Assembly: GCA_022824525.1 (NCBI GenBank)
Contig: JAJDZT010000068.1
Span: forward strand, 1 to 34,467
Length of the DNA stretch: 34,467 nucleotides
Source: Silicimonas sp.
Lineage (GTDB): Bacteria; Pseudomonadota; Alphaproteobacteria; Rhodobacterales; Rhodobacteraceae
Direction of reading: 5' to 3'
Shown: piece by piece, positions 8,242 to 14,737 of the stretch
Position numbering within the stretch: position 1 is the stretch's first letter
How the letters are laid out: every line of letters begins with the position of its first letter
Made by a program: the position numbers and the translations under genes
Notes under the pieces: generated by a model
Told to the model about the DNA's origin: nothing
What the model saw: only the letters and a program-made list of their open reading frames with translations
Database searches by the model: none

Positions 8242-8984
8242 GCCTGCAGGCCTGCGCTGATATCGTCTCAAAAGGCGATCCGGACCGCTTTCGTGCTGCG
8301 ATGGCGGCCCCGGTGGAGGCACGCCGTATTCTTTTTCCGCTCTATGCGTTCAACGTGGAGGTCGCCCGCGCCCCTTGGGTCGCCTCCGAACCCATGATCG
8401 GGGAGATGCGGCTCCAATGGTGGCGGGACGCTCTCGAAGAAATCTCCGGAGGCGTCCCCGTCAGAAAGCATGAGGTGACAACTCCTCTGAGCGAGGTTCT
8501 TGATCCCGCCGCGTCAGAACTTCTCGACGCGGGCGTTGCTGCGCGACGATGGGATCTATATCGCGATCCGTTCGAGGACGAGGCGCATTTCGCCAACTAT
8601 CTCGCCGCAACCGGCGGCAATCTGATGTGGGTCGCTGCACGCGCATTGGGTGCGCCGGAAGACATGGCCCAGACAGTCACGCAATACGGCGCAACGGCAG
8701 CGCTCGCGCGGTTTTTCCTTGCCGTCCCGGAGCTTGAGGCACGCGGTCGCATCCCCTTGATCGACGGAACCCCGGAAGGCGTCGCGGCAAAGGCACAAGC
8801 GGCCCTCGATGATCTGCCCGACCTGCGCGCCGTGGCAAAGGACGTGCGACCAGCGCTTCTCGAGGGCTGGCAGACACGCAAGCTTCTGGAACGCGCCGCC
8901 AAAAACCCGGGACGCGTGGCCGATGGCACGCTGGGCCTCGGCGCGTTCCAACGGGCCTGGGGTCTTTTTCGCGCCAGCCTCTGA
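8238..8984 (+). CDS. Squalene/phytoene synthase-like protein, NDUFAF6-type
   Basis: From the ATG at 8238, which overlaps the previous stop as ATGA, this is a 248-aa all-helical protein. The line M-R-L-Q-W-W-R-D-A-L-E near 53-63 and the N-Y-L-A-A-T-G-G-N-L-M region resemble squalene/phytoene synthases, and most closely the NDUFAF6 subgroup that assists complex I assembly in mitochondria. The two Asp-rich metal/diphosphate motifs of true prenyl synthases (DxxxD) are not seen at the expected places, so catalysis on prenyl diphosphates is unlikely. A role in respiratory-complex assembly is an inference from the family. The longer frame from 8073 would only read through the methyltransferase gene. 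Confidence 0.85.
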   Translation: MSLQACADIVSKGDPDRFRAAMAAPVEARRILFPLYAFNVEVARAPWVASEPMIGEMRLQWWRDALEEISGGVPVRKHEVTTPLSEVLDPAASELLDAGVAARRWDLYRDPFEDEAHFANYLAATGGNLMWVAARALGAPEDMAQTVTQYGATAALARFFLAVPELEARGRIPLIDGTPEGVAAKAQAALDDLPDLRAVAKDVRPALLEGWQTRKLLERAAKNPGRVADGTLGLGAFQRAWGLFRASL

Positions 8985-9019
8985 GACAGGTGCGACCAGT
9001 CACCGGCATTTCTCCTTGG

Positions 9020-9064
9020 TAAAAATATCCCGGGGGGCGGCAAAGCCGCGGGGGCAGAGCCCCC
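9020..9064. repeat. Dispersed intergenic hairpin repeat, copy B
   Basis: Two adjacent hairpins: 9037-9041 with 9045-9049 (AAA loop), and 9050-9055 with 9059-9064 (AGA loop). They are preceded by TAAAAATATCCCGGGGGG. It sits between the convergent 3' ends of the NDUFAF6-like gene and the rhomboid gene. Read toward the minus strand, GGGATATTTTTA gives a U-rich tail, so this copy could terminate the rhomboid transcript. It shares the ATATTT-plus-G/C-run design with copies A and C. Confidence 0.68.
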
Positions 9065-9072
9065 TCTGCCGC

Positions 9073-9810
9073 TTACCGTCTGCGCCTCACACTCGGAACA
9101 GAAGTCCGTACCATCCTGTATTGCGCCTCCGGATGCGGCGGATGCCCGTCCGTACGGCGCCAAAACGAGGGCCCACCACGTCGCCGCCAGAGCGGTACCG
9201 TCAGCAAAAGACCTGCTGCAAACCCTCCGGCATGAGCCCAATATGCGACGCCGCCGCCTTCCGTGGGTGTCATCGACCCCTGAACAAGCTGCAGACCGAA
9301 CCAGGCGCCGAGCACGATATAGGCCGGTACGGGGATGATGCGGAATATGATGATGAGGATGATGAGAATATCGACGCGCGCTTTCGGGAACAAAAGGAGA
9401 TAGCCCCCCATCACACCTGCAATCGCGCCGGATGCGCCGACCATGGGAATGGTGCTCGTCGGGTCGGCTACGAATTGCGCGGCGGCGGCAATCAGGCCGC
9501 CCAGAAGGTAGAACACTAGGAACCCGACATGTCCCATCTGGTCTTCCATGTTGTCGCCAAACACCCAGAGGAACAGCATGTTCCCGATCAGATGCATCGG
9601 ACCGCCATGCAGGAACATGGAGGTCACGAAACTGGAGGCCGTGGCTTCCGCGGGTACGAGACCCCACTCGTAGAAGAACAGGCCAAGCGCGCGCTCGTCC
9701 TGGAACAAGGTCAGGTAATAACTCGCAAAAACCGTCACGTTGATCAGGATGAGCGCCCAGGTCACGACGGGTGTGCGTTCAGACGGGTTATGGTCGCGGA
9801 TCGGAAACAT
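9073..9810 (-). CDS. Rhomboid family intramembrane serine protease
   Basis: This 245-aa inner-membrane protease has about six transmembrane helices. The H-L-I-G-N-M motif at 73-78 (oxyanion Asn77), the G-A-S-G catalytic serine motif (Ser128) and the partner histidine in Y-W-A-H-A-G-G-F (His193) are all present, so it should be active and cleave helices of membrane proteins within the bilayer. The C-terminal 35 residues are Arg/Pro-rich and cytoplasmic. It is transcribed away from the TPR gene, sharing a 91-bp intergenic region. Its substrate is unknown. Confidence 0.94.
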   Translation of the reverse strand: MFPIRDHNPSERTPVVTWALILINVTVFASYYLTLFQDERALGLFFYEWGLVPAEATASSFVTSMFLHGGPMHLIGNMLFLWVFGDNMEDQMGHVGFLVFYLLGGLIAAAAQFVADPTSTIPMVGASGAIAGVMGGYLLLFPKARVDILIILIIIFRIIPVPAYIVLGAWFGLQLVQGSMTPTEGGGVAYWAHAGGFAAGLLLTVPLWRRRGGPSFWRRTDGHPPHPEAQYRMVRTSVPSVRRRR

Positions 9811-9901
9811 GTCGCGCCAGACGACTAAACTTGTTCGTGAGCGTCAAGCGAAAGCTGCGCATCGGACTTGACCTGTCGCGCCGGACCGCCACCATTGGCG
9901 C

Positions 9902-10447
9902 ATGAAAACCATTCATCTTGTCGTCTCGTCGTTCTTTGCTGCCACCATCGCGCAAGCGGATTGCCCGCCGCCGCCGGATATTGCGGCGCGTGAAGATGCG
10001 CTTTTCGCGGAAGTGCAGGGGTCCAAGAACGAGCTTCAGGCGGAATCGGGATCGCGCGGGCTTTGGGCGCTCTGGACCGAGGCGCCCGACAGTGCGGCGC
10101 AGGAATTGTTGGATCAGGGGATGGCGGCGCGGTCGAGCTATGATTTCCTGCGCGCGACCGAGAAATTCGACCGGTTGGTCGAATACTGCCCGGACTATGC
10201 CGAAGGGTACAATCAGCGCGCGTTTGTCAGCTTTCTGCGCGAAGATTTCGAAGCCGCGCTTGTCGATCTTGATCTCACGCTCGAGCGGTCTCCCCGACAT
10301 GTCGGCGCGCTCTCGGGCAAGGCTCTGACGCTCATGGGGCTCGGGCGCATGGACGAAGCGCAGGATGTTCTGCGGGCGGCCTTGGCGCTCAACCCGTGGA
10401 TCCCCGAACGGGGCCTGCTGCGCGAAACGCCCGGTCAGGACCTTTAA
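9902..10447 (+). CDS. Periplasmic tetratricopeptide-repeat protein
   Basis: This 181-aa protein begins with a signal peptide (M-K-T-I-H, hydrophobic core, A-Q-A cleavage site before D-C), so it is exported. The cysteine after the site does not sit in a proper lipobox, so it is probably soluble. Residues of about 85-165 form two to three TPR units, with pattern residues such as A-E-G-Y-N-Q-R-A-F and A-L-S-G-K-A-L-T-L-M-G-L-G. TPRs are scaffolds for protein contacts, so a binding partner is expected; none can be named. The gene is followed by the tRNA-Leu gene. Confidence 0.85.
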   Translation: MKTIHLVVSSFFAATIAQADCPPPPDIAAREDALFAEVQGSKNELQAESGSRGLWALWTEAPDSAAQELLDQGMAARSSYDFLRATEKFDRLVEYCPDYAEGYNQRAFVSFLREDFEAALVDLDLTLERSPRHVGALSGKALTLMGLGRMDEAQDVLRAALALNPWIPERGLLRETPGQDL

Positions 10448-10463
10448 CGGAAAAGCGTCCGTT
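10446..10463 (+). terminator. Weak hairpin after the TPR gene
   Basis: AACGGA (10446-10451) pairs with TCCGTT (10458-10463) around a 6-nt loop, starting inside the stop codon of the TPR gene. There is no U-run after it, so termination is doubtful; it could also stabilise the 3' end. Confidence 0.25.
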
Positions 10464-10541
10464 CGTTGCTGAAAAGCAGTGTCACTTCACGTCACGACAC
10501 TTGCCCCGACCCTTGTCCTTCCGTAAGCAAAGGGCTCACGT

Positions 10542-10627
10542 GCGGGCGTGATGGAATGGTAGACATATCGGACTTAAAATCCGTGGGCCGTATGGCCGTG
10601 TGGGTTCAAGTCCCACCGCCCGCACCA
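10542..10627 (+). tRNA. tRNA-Leu (anticodon UAA)
   Basis: An 86-nt tRNA including an encoded CCA. The acceptor stem GCGGGCG (10542-10548) pairs with CGCCCGC (10617-10623), followed by discriminator A and CCA at 10625-10627. The anticodon loop CTTAAAA places TAA at 10575-10577, and GGTTCAAGTCC is the T-loop region. A long variable arm (about 10585-10600) is typical of class II tRNA-Leu. It reads UUA and, by wobble, UUG codons. Confidence 0.97.
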
Positions 10628-10754
10628 ACGTCGATTTTTTTTGCGAAGCGGAGAATCGGACGGGCGGCAGCTGTGTCACAAAGCGACATGCCGAGAGCCG
10701 CGACGTTCCAATCCTTTCGCAGTAAAAATCGTCGGTCTTGAAGCACGTTGCCCT

Positions 10755-10784
10755 CAAAAACGATAAAGCCGCCCGAAGGCGGCT
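10755..10784 (-). terminator. Rho-independent terminator of the mepK-like gene
   Basis: AGCCGCC (10767-10773) and GGCGGCT (10778-10784) form a perfect 7-bp stem with a 4-nt loop. Reading the minus strand, the stem is followed by TTTATCGTTTTT. It lies about 40 bp past the stop of the minus-strand endopeptidase gene, the expected place. Confidence 0.8.
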
Positions 10785-10823
10785 CATCATTGAACTGTCA
10801 GGTCTCTTGTATGAAAGACGGCC

Positions 10824-11393
10824 TCAGCGTCCCCAGACCCGAACATCTCCGCAATCGACGTGAACGAAGTTCGAGCGGGAGTATTTGCCGACACCACCGG
10901 CCGAGCAGGACATGGCAGCCCGCGAAATCTGGCTGACAGAGCGTCCTTCCATGCGTATGTCCGTCGCCTGTCCCTTCATGTGCAGCGAATTGCGCGCAAC
11001 ACCGCGCGACCGCGACCGAAGCATCGCGTTGGTGCCCGGCGACCGGTATCCTGAAAGCAGAAGGTAAGACGCATCCGTATCCAGAAGGCGATGTGATGCC
11101 GCAAGGATATCAACCGTGCGGTTGTCGAAGCGGATCACCTCGTTCGAACGCCAGTCGCGCATGAAGACACTTATCTCTTTCATAGCTTCGGGAATGTACT
11201 CCCCCTCAATCCAGTAGATGGTGTCGATCCGTTCGCCCGTACGTCCGGAGTGCATCTTGAGCCGACGGATATCACCCGCGCCGCGCAGGAGCCCGAAAGC
11301 ATTTGCAAAAGTTGGTGCTGCGGTGATTGTCGTTGCTGCGAAAGCCTTAAGCACGCCTCTGCGCGTGAAGCTCTTCGATGGTTCAGCTGTCAT
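10824..11393 (-). CDS. mepK: MepK/YcbK-type murein endopeptidase (DUF882), Tat-exported
   Basis: This 189-aa LAS/M15-family zinc peptidase resembles E. coli MepK (YcbK), which hydrolyses peptide cross-links in peptidoglycan, including mDap-mDap (3-3) bonds. The zinc-site residues fit H-M-K-G-Q-A-T-D (His138, Asp145) and N-F-V-H-V-D (His178), with the family blocks S-G-Y-R-S and R-S-R-G-V-A. The N-terminus carries a twin-arginine signal (S-F-T-R-R-G-V-L-K at 8-16, cleavage near A-N-A at 30-32). I chose the ATG at 11393 because it puts the RR motif near the start; an ATG at 11453 would add 20 residues before the Tat signal. It is divergent from an LdtD-type transpeptidase that would make the bonds it cuts. 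Confidence 0.88.
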   Translation of the reverse strand: MTAEPSKSFTRRGVLKAFAATTITAAPTFANAFGLLRGAGDIRRLKMHSGRTGERIDTIYWIEGEYIPEAMKEISVFMRDWRSNEVIRFDNRTVDILAASHRLLDTDASYLLLSGYRSPGTNAMLRSRSRGVARNSLHMKGQATDIRMEGRSVSQISRAAMSCSAGGVGKYSRSNFVHVDCGDVRVWGR

Positions 11394-11505
11394 AACTGCC
11401 ACAAGTCCCGTTTTTCTTGTTCCTGCCAGTTGATCCGGCAGTGAACTCACCATTCCCCCGAAGGTGCTGTCTTTCTATGGCCCAAAAGGTTAATTCTGCA
11501 AACAG

Positions 11506-11532
11506 GAGATCCCTTAAAATCAGAAGGGTCTC
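11506..11532. promoter_or_regulatory. Imperfect inverted repeat in the mepK-ldtD intergenic region
   Basis: GAGATCCCTT (11506-11515) and AAGGGTCTC (11524-11532) are complementary apart from one bulged base. The repeat lies in the 315-bp region between the divergent mepK-like and ldtD-like starts, so it may be an operator or a leader hairpin. The role is inferred from position only. Confidence 0.3.
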
Positions 11533-11537
11533 ACGAA

Positions 11538-11579
11538 ATCGGCGAACTTTTGCCGATCTTTCCACAGGACGTCCACAGG
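11538..11579. promoter_or_regulatory. Dyad plus TCCACAGG direct repeats upstream of ldtD
   Basis: ATCGGC (11538-11543) and GCCGAT (11552-11557) form a dyad around 8 nt. Directly after it TCCACAGG occurs twice (11561-11568 and 11572-11579), with starts 11 bp apart, one helical turn. The arrangement suggests binding of a regulator to one DNA face. The repeats share TCCACA with a DnaA box but match the full TTATCCACA poorly, so I do not call DnaA sites. Confidence 0.35.
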
Positions 11580-11708
11580 CGCTCTTTTGAATTGTGGCGT
11601 TGCCCGGAGGTAACAAATGGCCCGACTGGCGCGAATTTGAATGGACACTTGGCAACCTGTCGGAAACAAAACAGAGGTACGCAGGACACCATTGTTACGG
11701 GACCCCTT

Positions 11709-13316
11709 ATGACTGCCACGCCGCTTCGCACCATTTCATTGATAACCGCATTCTTCCTGTCTGCTTCCACCGCCCTCGCTGAAGAGCGACGCGTGGAGAT
11801 CACGCCGTTTGTTCAGGCCGTCGCGGAAGCCGCTGCTTCCGACCGGGAAGTGGCCACCTTTTATCGGGAGAACGGGTACCAATCGATCTGGACGGGCGAC
11901 GATGCAGAATCGAAGGCACGGCGGGAAGCGCTGCTGAGAGCTGTCGAAGATGCACCGGCCCACGGCCTTCCATCCGAGCGGTACCGGCTGGATTCGCTTG
12001 CAGATGACTTGCGCAACATTCGCTCGGACCGGGAGCTTGGTCGCGCCGAAGTCGCGCTCTCCAAGGTGTTCCTGCAATACGCACAGGATGTTCAGACCGG
12101 GTTGCTGGTGCCGCGTGAGATCGACAGCGGCATCGTGCGCGAAGTGCCGCGCCGCGATCGGACGGCACTGCTTTCCGCGTTCTCGAAAACCGCGCCAACG
12201 ACCTTCATTCGCAAACTGCCGCCGCAAACGCCGGAATACGCCCGGCTGATGAAGGAAAAGCTTCGCCTCAAATCGCTTGTCGCGAAGGGGGGCTGGGGCG
12301 AACCGGTGCAGGCGCGGAAGCTCGAGCCCGGTGACAGCGGCAAGGCCGTCATTGCCCTGCGGAACCGGTTGATCGCGATGGGCTACCTGCAGCGCAGCGC
12401 CTCACCGACATATGACACCCGCATGCGCGCGGCCGTCACGGCCTTTCAGGAAGACCATGGCCTTGTTGCCGACGGCGTCGCCGGTGAGGGGACCATGCGC
12501 GAGATCAATGCTCCGGCGTCGAAGCGCCTCGGGCAGGTCATCGTCGCCATGGAACGGGAACGCTGGACCAACATGCCGCGCGGCAAGCGCCATGTCTGGG
12601 TGAACATCACGGATTTCCACGCCCGCATCGTGGATGACGGCAAGGTCACGTTCCAGACAAGGTCCGTGGTCGGGCACCGGGACGAAGATCGGCGTACGCC
12701 CGAGTTCTCGGATGTCATGGAGCATATGGTCATCAACCCGACATGGAATGTCCCGCGTTCTATTGCCACCAAGGAATACCTGCCGCTCCTGCAGCGAAAC
12801 CCCTATGCCGTTGGACACCTGCGGCTGGTTGACCGGCGTGGCCGCGTCATCCCGCGGGAGATGGTTCAGGATTTCACCCAGTTCAACGAACGGAACTTCC
12901 CATTCGATATGAAACAGCCGCCAAGCCGATCGAATGCGCTTGGTCTGGTCAAGTTCATGTTCCCGAACCGATACAATATCTACCTGCACGATACGCCGCA
13001 GAAGAAGCTCTTCGGTCGGGAAATTCGGGCCTTCAGCCATGGATGTGTTCGGTTGAACGATCCGTTCGACTTCGCCTACGAGCTTTTGTCGAAGCAGGAA
13101 GCGGATCCGGAAGGCACCTTCCAGCGCATTCTTCGGACCGGGCGCGAAACGCAGGTTGATCTTGAAGAACAGGTGCCGGTCCGCCTCGTGTATCGAACCG
13201 CCTATACACAGGCGAAAGGACGCACGCAGTACCGCATCGATGTCTATGGCCGGGATGCGCGCATCTGGAAAGCGCTTGAACGGGCCGGGGTTTCGCTCGA
13301 CGCGCTTCAGGGCTAA
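11709..13316 (+). CDS. ldtD: L,D-transpeptidase, LdtD (YcbB) type
   Basis: This 535-aa periplasmic enzyme forms 3-3 (mDap-mDap) cross-links in peptidoglycan. In order: a signal peptide ending at A-L-A-E (about 1-24), an N-terminal scaffold domain, a peptidoglycan-binding domain (about 206-267) and a YkuD catalytic domain (about 294-455). The latter holds H427 in L-H-D-T-P and the catalytic H-G-C-V-R (His444, Cys446). The insertion between strand and active site (about 365-405) is typical of the YcbB subgroup. The ATG at 11709 starts the signal peptide; the longer frame from 11550 has no signal-like start. It is divergent from the mepK-like gene, and lpxD follows 29 bp after its stop. Confidence 0.93.
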   Translation: MTATPLRTISLITAFFLSASTALAEERRVEITPFVQAVAEAAASDREVATFYRENGYQSIWTGDDAESKARREALLRAVEDAPAHGLPSERYRLDSLADDLRNIRSDRELGRAEVALSKVFLQYAQDVQTGLLVPREIDSGIVREVPRRDRTALLSAFSKTAPTTFIRKLPPQTPEYARLMKEKLRLKSLVAKGGWGEPVQARKLEPGDSGKAVIALRNRLIAMGYLQRSASPTYDTRMRAAVTAFQEDHGLVADGVAGEGTMREINAPASKRLGQVIVAMERERWTNMPRGKRHVWVNITDFHARIVDDGKVTFQTRSVVGHRDEDRRTPEFSDVMEHMVINPTWNVPRSIATKEYLPLLQRNPYAVGHLRLVDRRGRVIPREMVQDFTQFNERNFPFDMKQPPSRSNALGLVKFMFPNRYNIYLHDTPQKKLFGREIRAFSHGCVRLNDPFDFAYELLSKQEADPEGTFQRILRTGRETQVDLEEQVPVRLVYRTAYTQAKGRTQYRIDVYGRDARIWKALERAGVSLDALQG

Positions 13317-13320
13317 AGGT

Positions 13321-13338
13321 CGGTCCCGGAAGGGACCG
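13321..13338 (+). promoter_or_regulatory. Hairpin covering the lpxD ribosome binding site
   Basis: CGGTCCC (13321-13327) pairs perfectly with GGGACCG (13332-13338) around a GGAA loop, 8 nt before the lpxD ATG. The purine-rich GGAAGGGA that would serve as the Shine-Dalgarno site lies in the loop and right arm, so folding could limit lpxD translation or couple it to ribosomes finishing ldtD. There is no U-run, so it is probably not a terminator. Confidence 0.4.
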
Positions 13339-13345
13339 GTCGCTC

Positions 13346-14437
13346 ATGCCTTACACCATCGCACAGATTGCATCGGCGCTCGAGGCTCAAGCCTTGGGCG
13401 AAACAGAGCTTTCAGTTGATGGCGCTTCCGAGCCCGCGACGGCCGGGCCAAGGGACCTGGCGCTCGCGATGGATCCCAAATACGCCGAAGGGCTGAAAGC
13501 CGGACAGGCCCGGGCCGCCATTGTCTGGGACGGTGCCGATTGGCAGGCGCTCGGGCTTGAGGCGGCGATCATTGTCCCGCGCCCGCGATACGCCATGTCC
13601 GGACTAACACGTTTGATGGACCCGGGGCCGGAGATTGCGCCCGACATTCATCCCTCCGCGGTGATCGATCCTTCTGCCGAGATCGGAGCGAACGCTGCAA
13701 TCGGCCCCTTCGTTGTGATCGGCGCAAGGGTGCGCATCGGTCCCGACGCCCGCATTGCGTCACACGCCAGCATTGCCGAGGACACGACCATCGGCTCCGA
13801 AGCCCTGATCCATGCAGGTGTCCGCATCGGTGCGCGTGTCACCATAGGGGATCGCTTCATTGCTCAGCCGGGCGCGGTCGCGGGTGCTGACGGTTTCAGC
13901 TTCGTCACGCCGGAAAAAAGCCGTGTCGAAGAAGCCCGCGCCTCCCTCGGGAAGGACACGGACACCGTGAATGCTGAATGGACGCGCATCCACTCCCTCG
14001 GTGGCGTGGTCATTGGTGATGACGTCGAGCTTGGCGCGAATTCCTGCATCGACCGAGGCACCATCCGGGCAACAAGCGTCGGACGTGGGACCAAGATCGA
14101 TAACCTCGTTCACATCGGCCACAACTGCGAGGTCGGCGAAGACGTCCTCCTTTGCGGACAGGTCGGAATTGCCGGTTCCACGAGAATTGGTCATCGCGTG
14201 GTCCTTGGCGGGCAAGTCGGTGTCAGCGACAACATCACCGTCGGTGACGATGTCGTCGCAGGGGGCGCGTCCAAGATACTTTCGAAAGTCCCGGCCGGGC
14301 GCGTTGTTCTGGGCTATCCGGCCATGAAAATGGAGCAATACATCCAGGCAAGCCAGAACTGGCGCCGTCTGCCGCGCCTGATGGACGACGTGCGCACGCT
14401 CAAGAAAGCGGTTTCAAATGAAGACGCGGATGACTAA
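13346..14437 (+). CDS. lpxD: UDP-3-O-acylglucosamine N-acyltransferase LpxD
   Basis: LpxD adds a 3-hydroxyacyl chain from acyl-ACP to UDP-3-O-acylglucosamine in lipid A synthesis. The 363-aa protein has the N-terminal uridine-binding domain (about 1-95), a left-handed beta-helix of hexapeptide repeats (about 100-320) and a C-terminal helix that contacts ACP. The catalytic histidine fits H-I-G-H-N (His259, equivalent to E. coli His239). At the place of the second active-site histidine (E. coli His276) the sequence is V-S-D-N near 293-296. I believe this form is common in Rhodobacteraceae. The gene sits with an ACP and a ketoacyl synthase, not in a bamA-fabZ-lpxA cluster, so a second copy elsewhere is possible. 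Confidence 0.92.
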   Translation: MPYTIAQIASALEAQALGETELSVDGASEPATAGPRDLALAMDPKYAEGLKAGQARAAIVWDGADWQALGLEAAIIVPRPRYAMSGLTRLMDPGPEIAPDIHPSAVIDPSAEIGANAAIGPFVVIGARVRIGPDARIASHASIAEDTTIGSEALIHAGVRIGARVTIGDRFIAQPGAVAGADGFSFVTPEKSRVEEARASLGKDTDTVNAEWTRIHSLGGVVIGDDVELGANSCIDRGTIRATSVGRGTKIDNLVHIGHNCEVGEDVLLCGQVGIAGSTRIGHRVVLGGQVGVSDNITVGDDVVAGGASKILSKVPAGRVVLGYPAMKMEQYIQASQNWRRLPRLMDDVRTLKKAVSNEDADD

Positions 14438-14470
14438 ATACACGGCAAGAGAAGCCTCAAGGGCGGGAAG

Positions 14471-14737
14471 ATGAGCGGGTCGGTCAAAGACAAAATCATT
14501 GAAATCGTGGCCGAACAGGCGGTTCTCGAGCCGTCGGACATCACGCTTGAACAGTCGCTCGAGGATCTCGGAATCGACTCCATGGGACTTGTCGAAGCGA
14601 TTTTCTCGATCGAGGAAAGCTTCGACATCCAGGTGCCATTCAATGCGAACGAGCCGGAAAAGTCCGAGTTCGACATTTCTTCCGTCCAGTCGATCATCAC
14701 TGCGGTAGAAGCTCTGATCGCCGAGCAGAAAGCCTAA
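14471..14737 (+). CDS. Acyl carrier protein
   Basis: This 88-aa acidic four-helix protein carries the phosphopantetheine attachment motif G-I-D-S-M (Ser37). It is slightly longer than housekeeping AcpP, with an extra acidic stretch before the last helix, and differs from it in the D-S-M-G-L-V-E helix II. This suggests a specialised ACP with its own partner synthase, which starts directly after the stop (14738). The lpxD neighbour suggests that its acyl chains go to lipid A or another envelope lipid. It does not match rhizobial AcpXL well. Confidence 0.88.
   Translation: MSGSVKDKIIEIVAEQAVLEPSDITLEQSLEDLGIDSMGLVEAIFSIEESFDIQVPFNANEPEKSEFDISSVQSIITAVEALIAEQKA

Noticed and set aside
10536-10790. 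84-aa frame over the tRNA-Leu on the minus strand, with V-G-L-E-P-T-R-P
   Set aside because: This is the well-known spurious peptide from the antisense strand of tRNA-Leu; the tRNA itself is well supported.
11559-11579. Possible DnaA boxes at the TCCACAGG repeats
   Set aside because: Only TCCACA matches; the first three bases of TTATCCACA do not, and no origin-type gene or AT-rich region is near.
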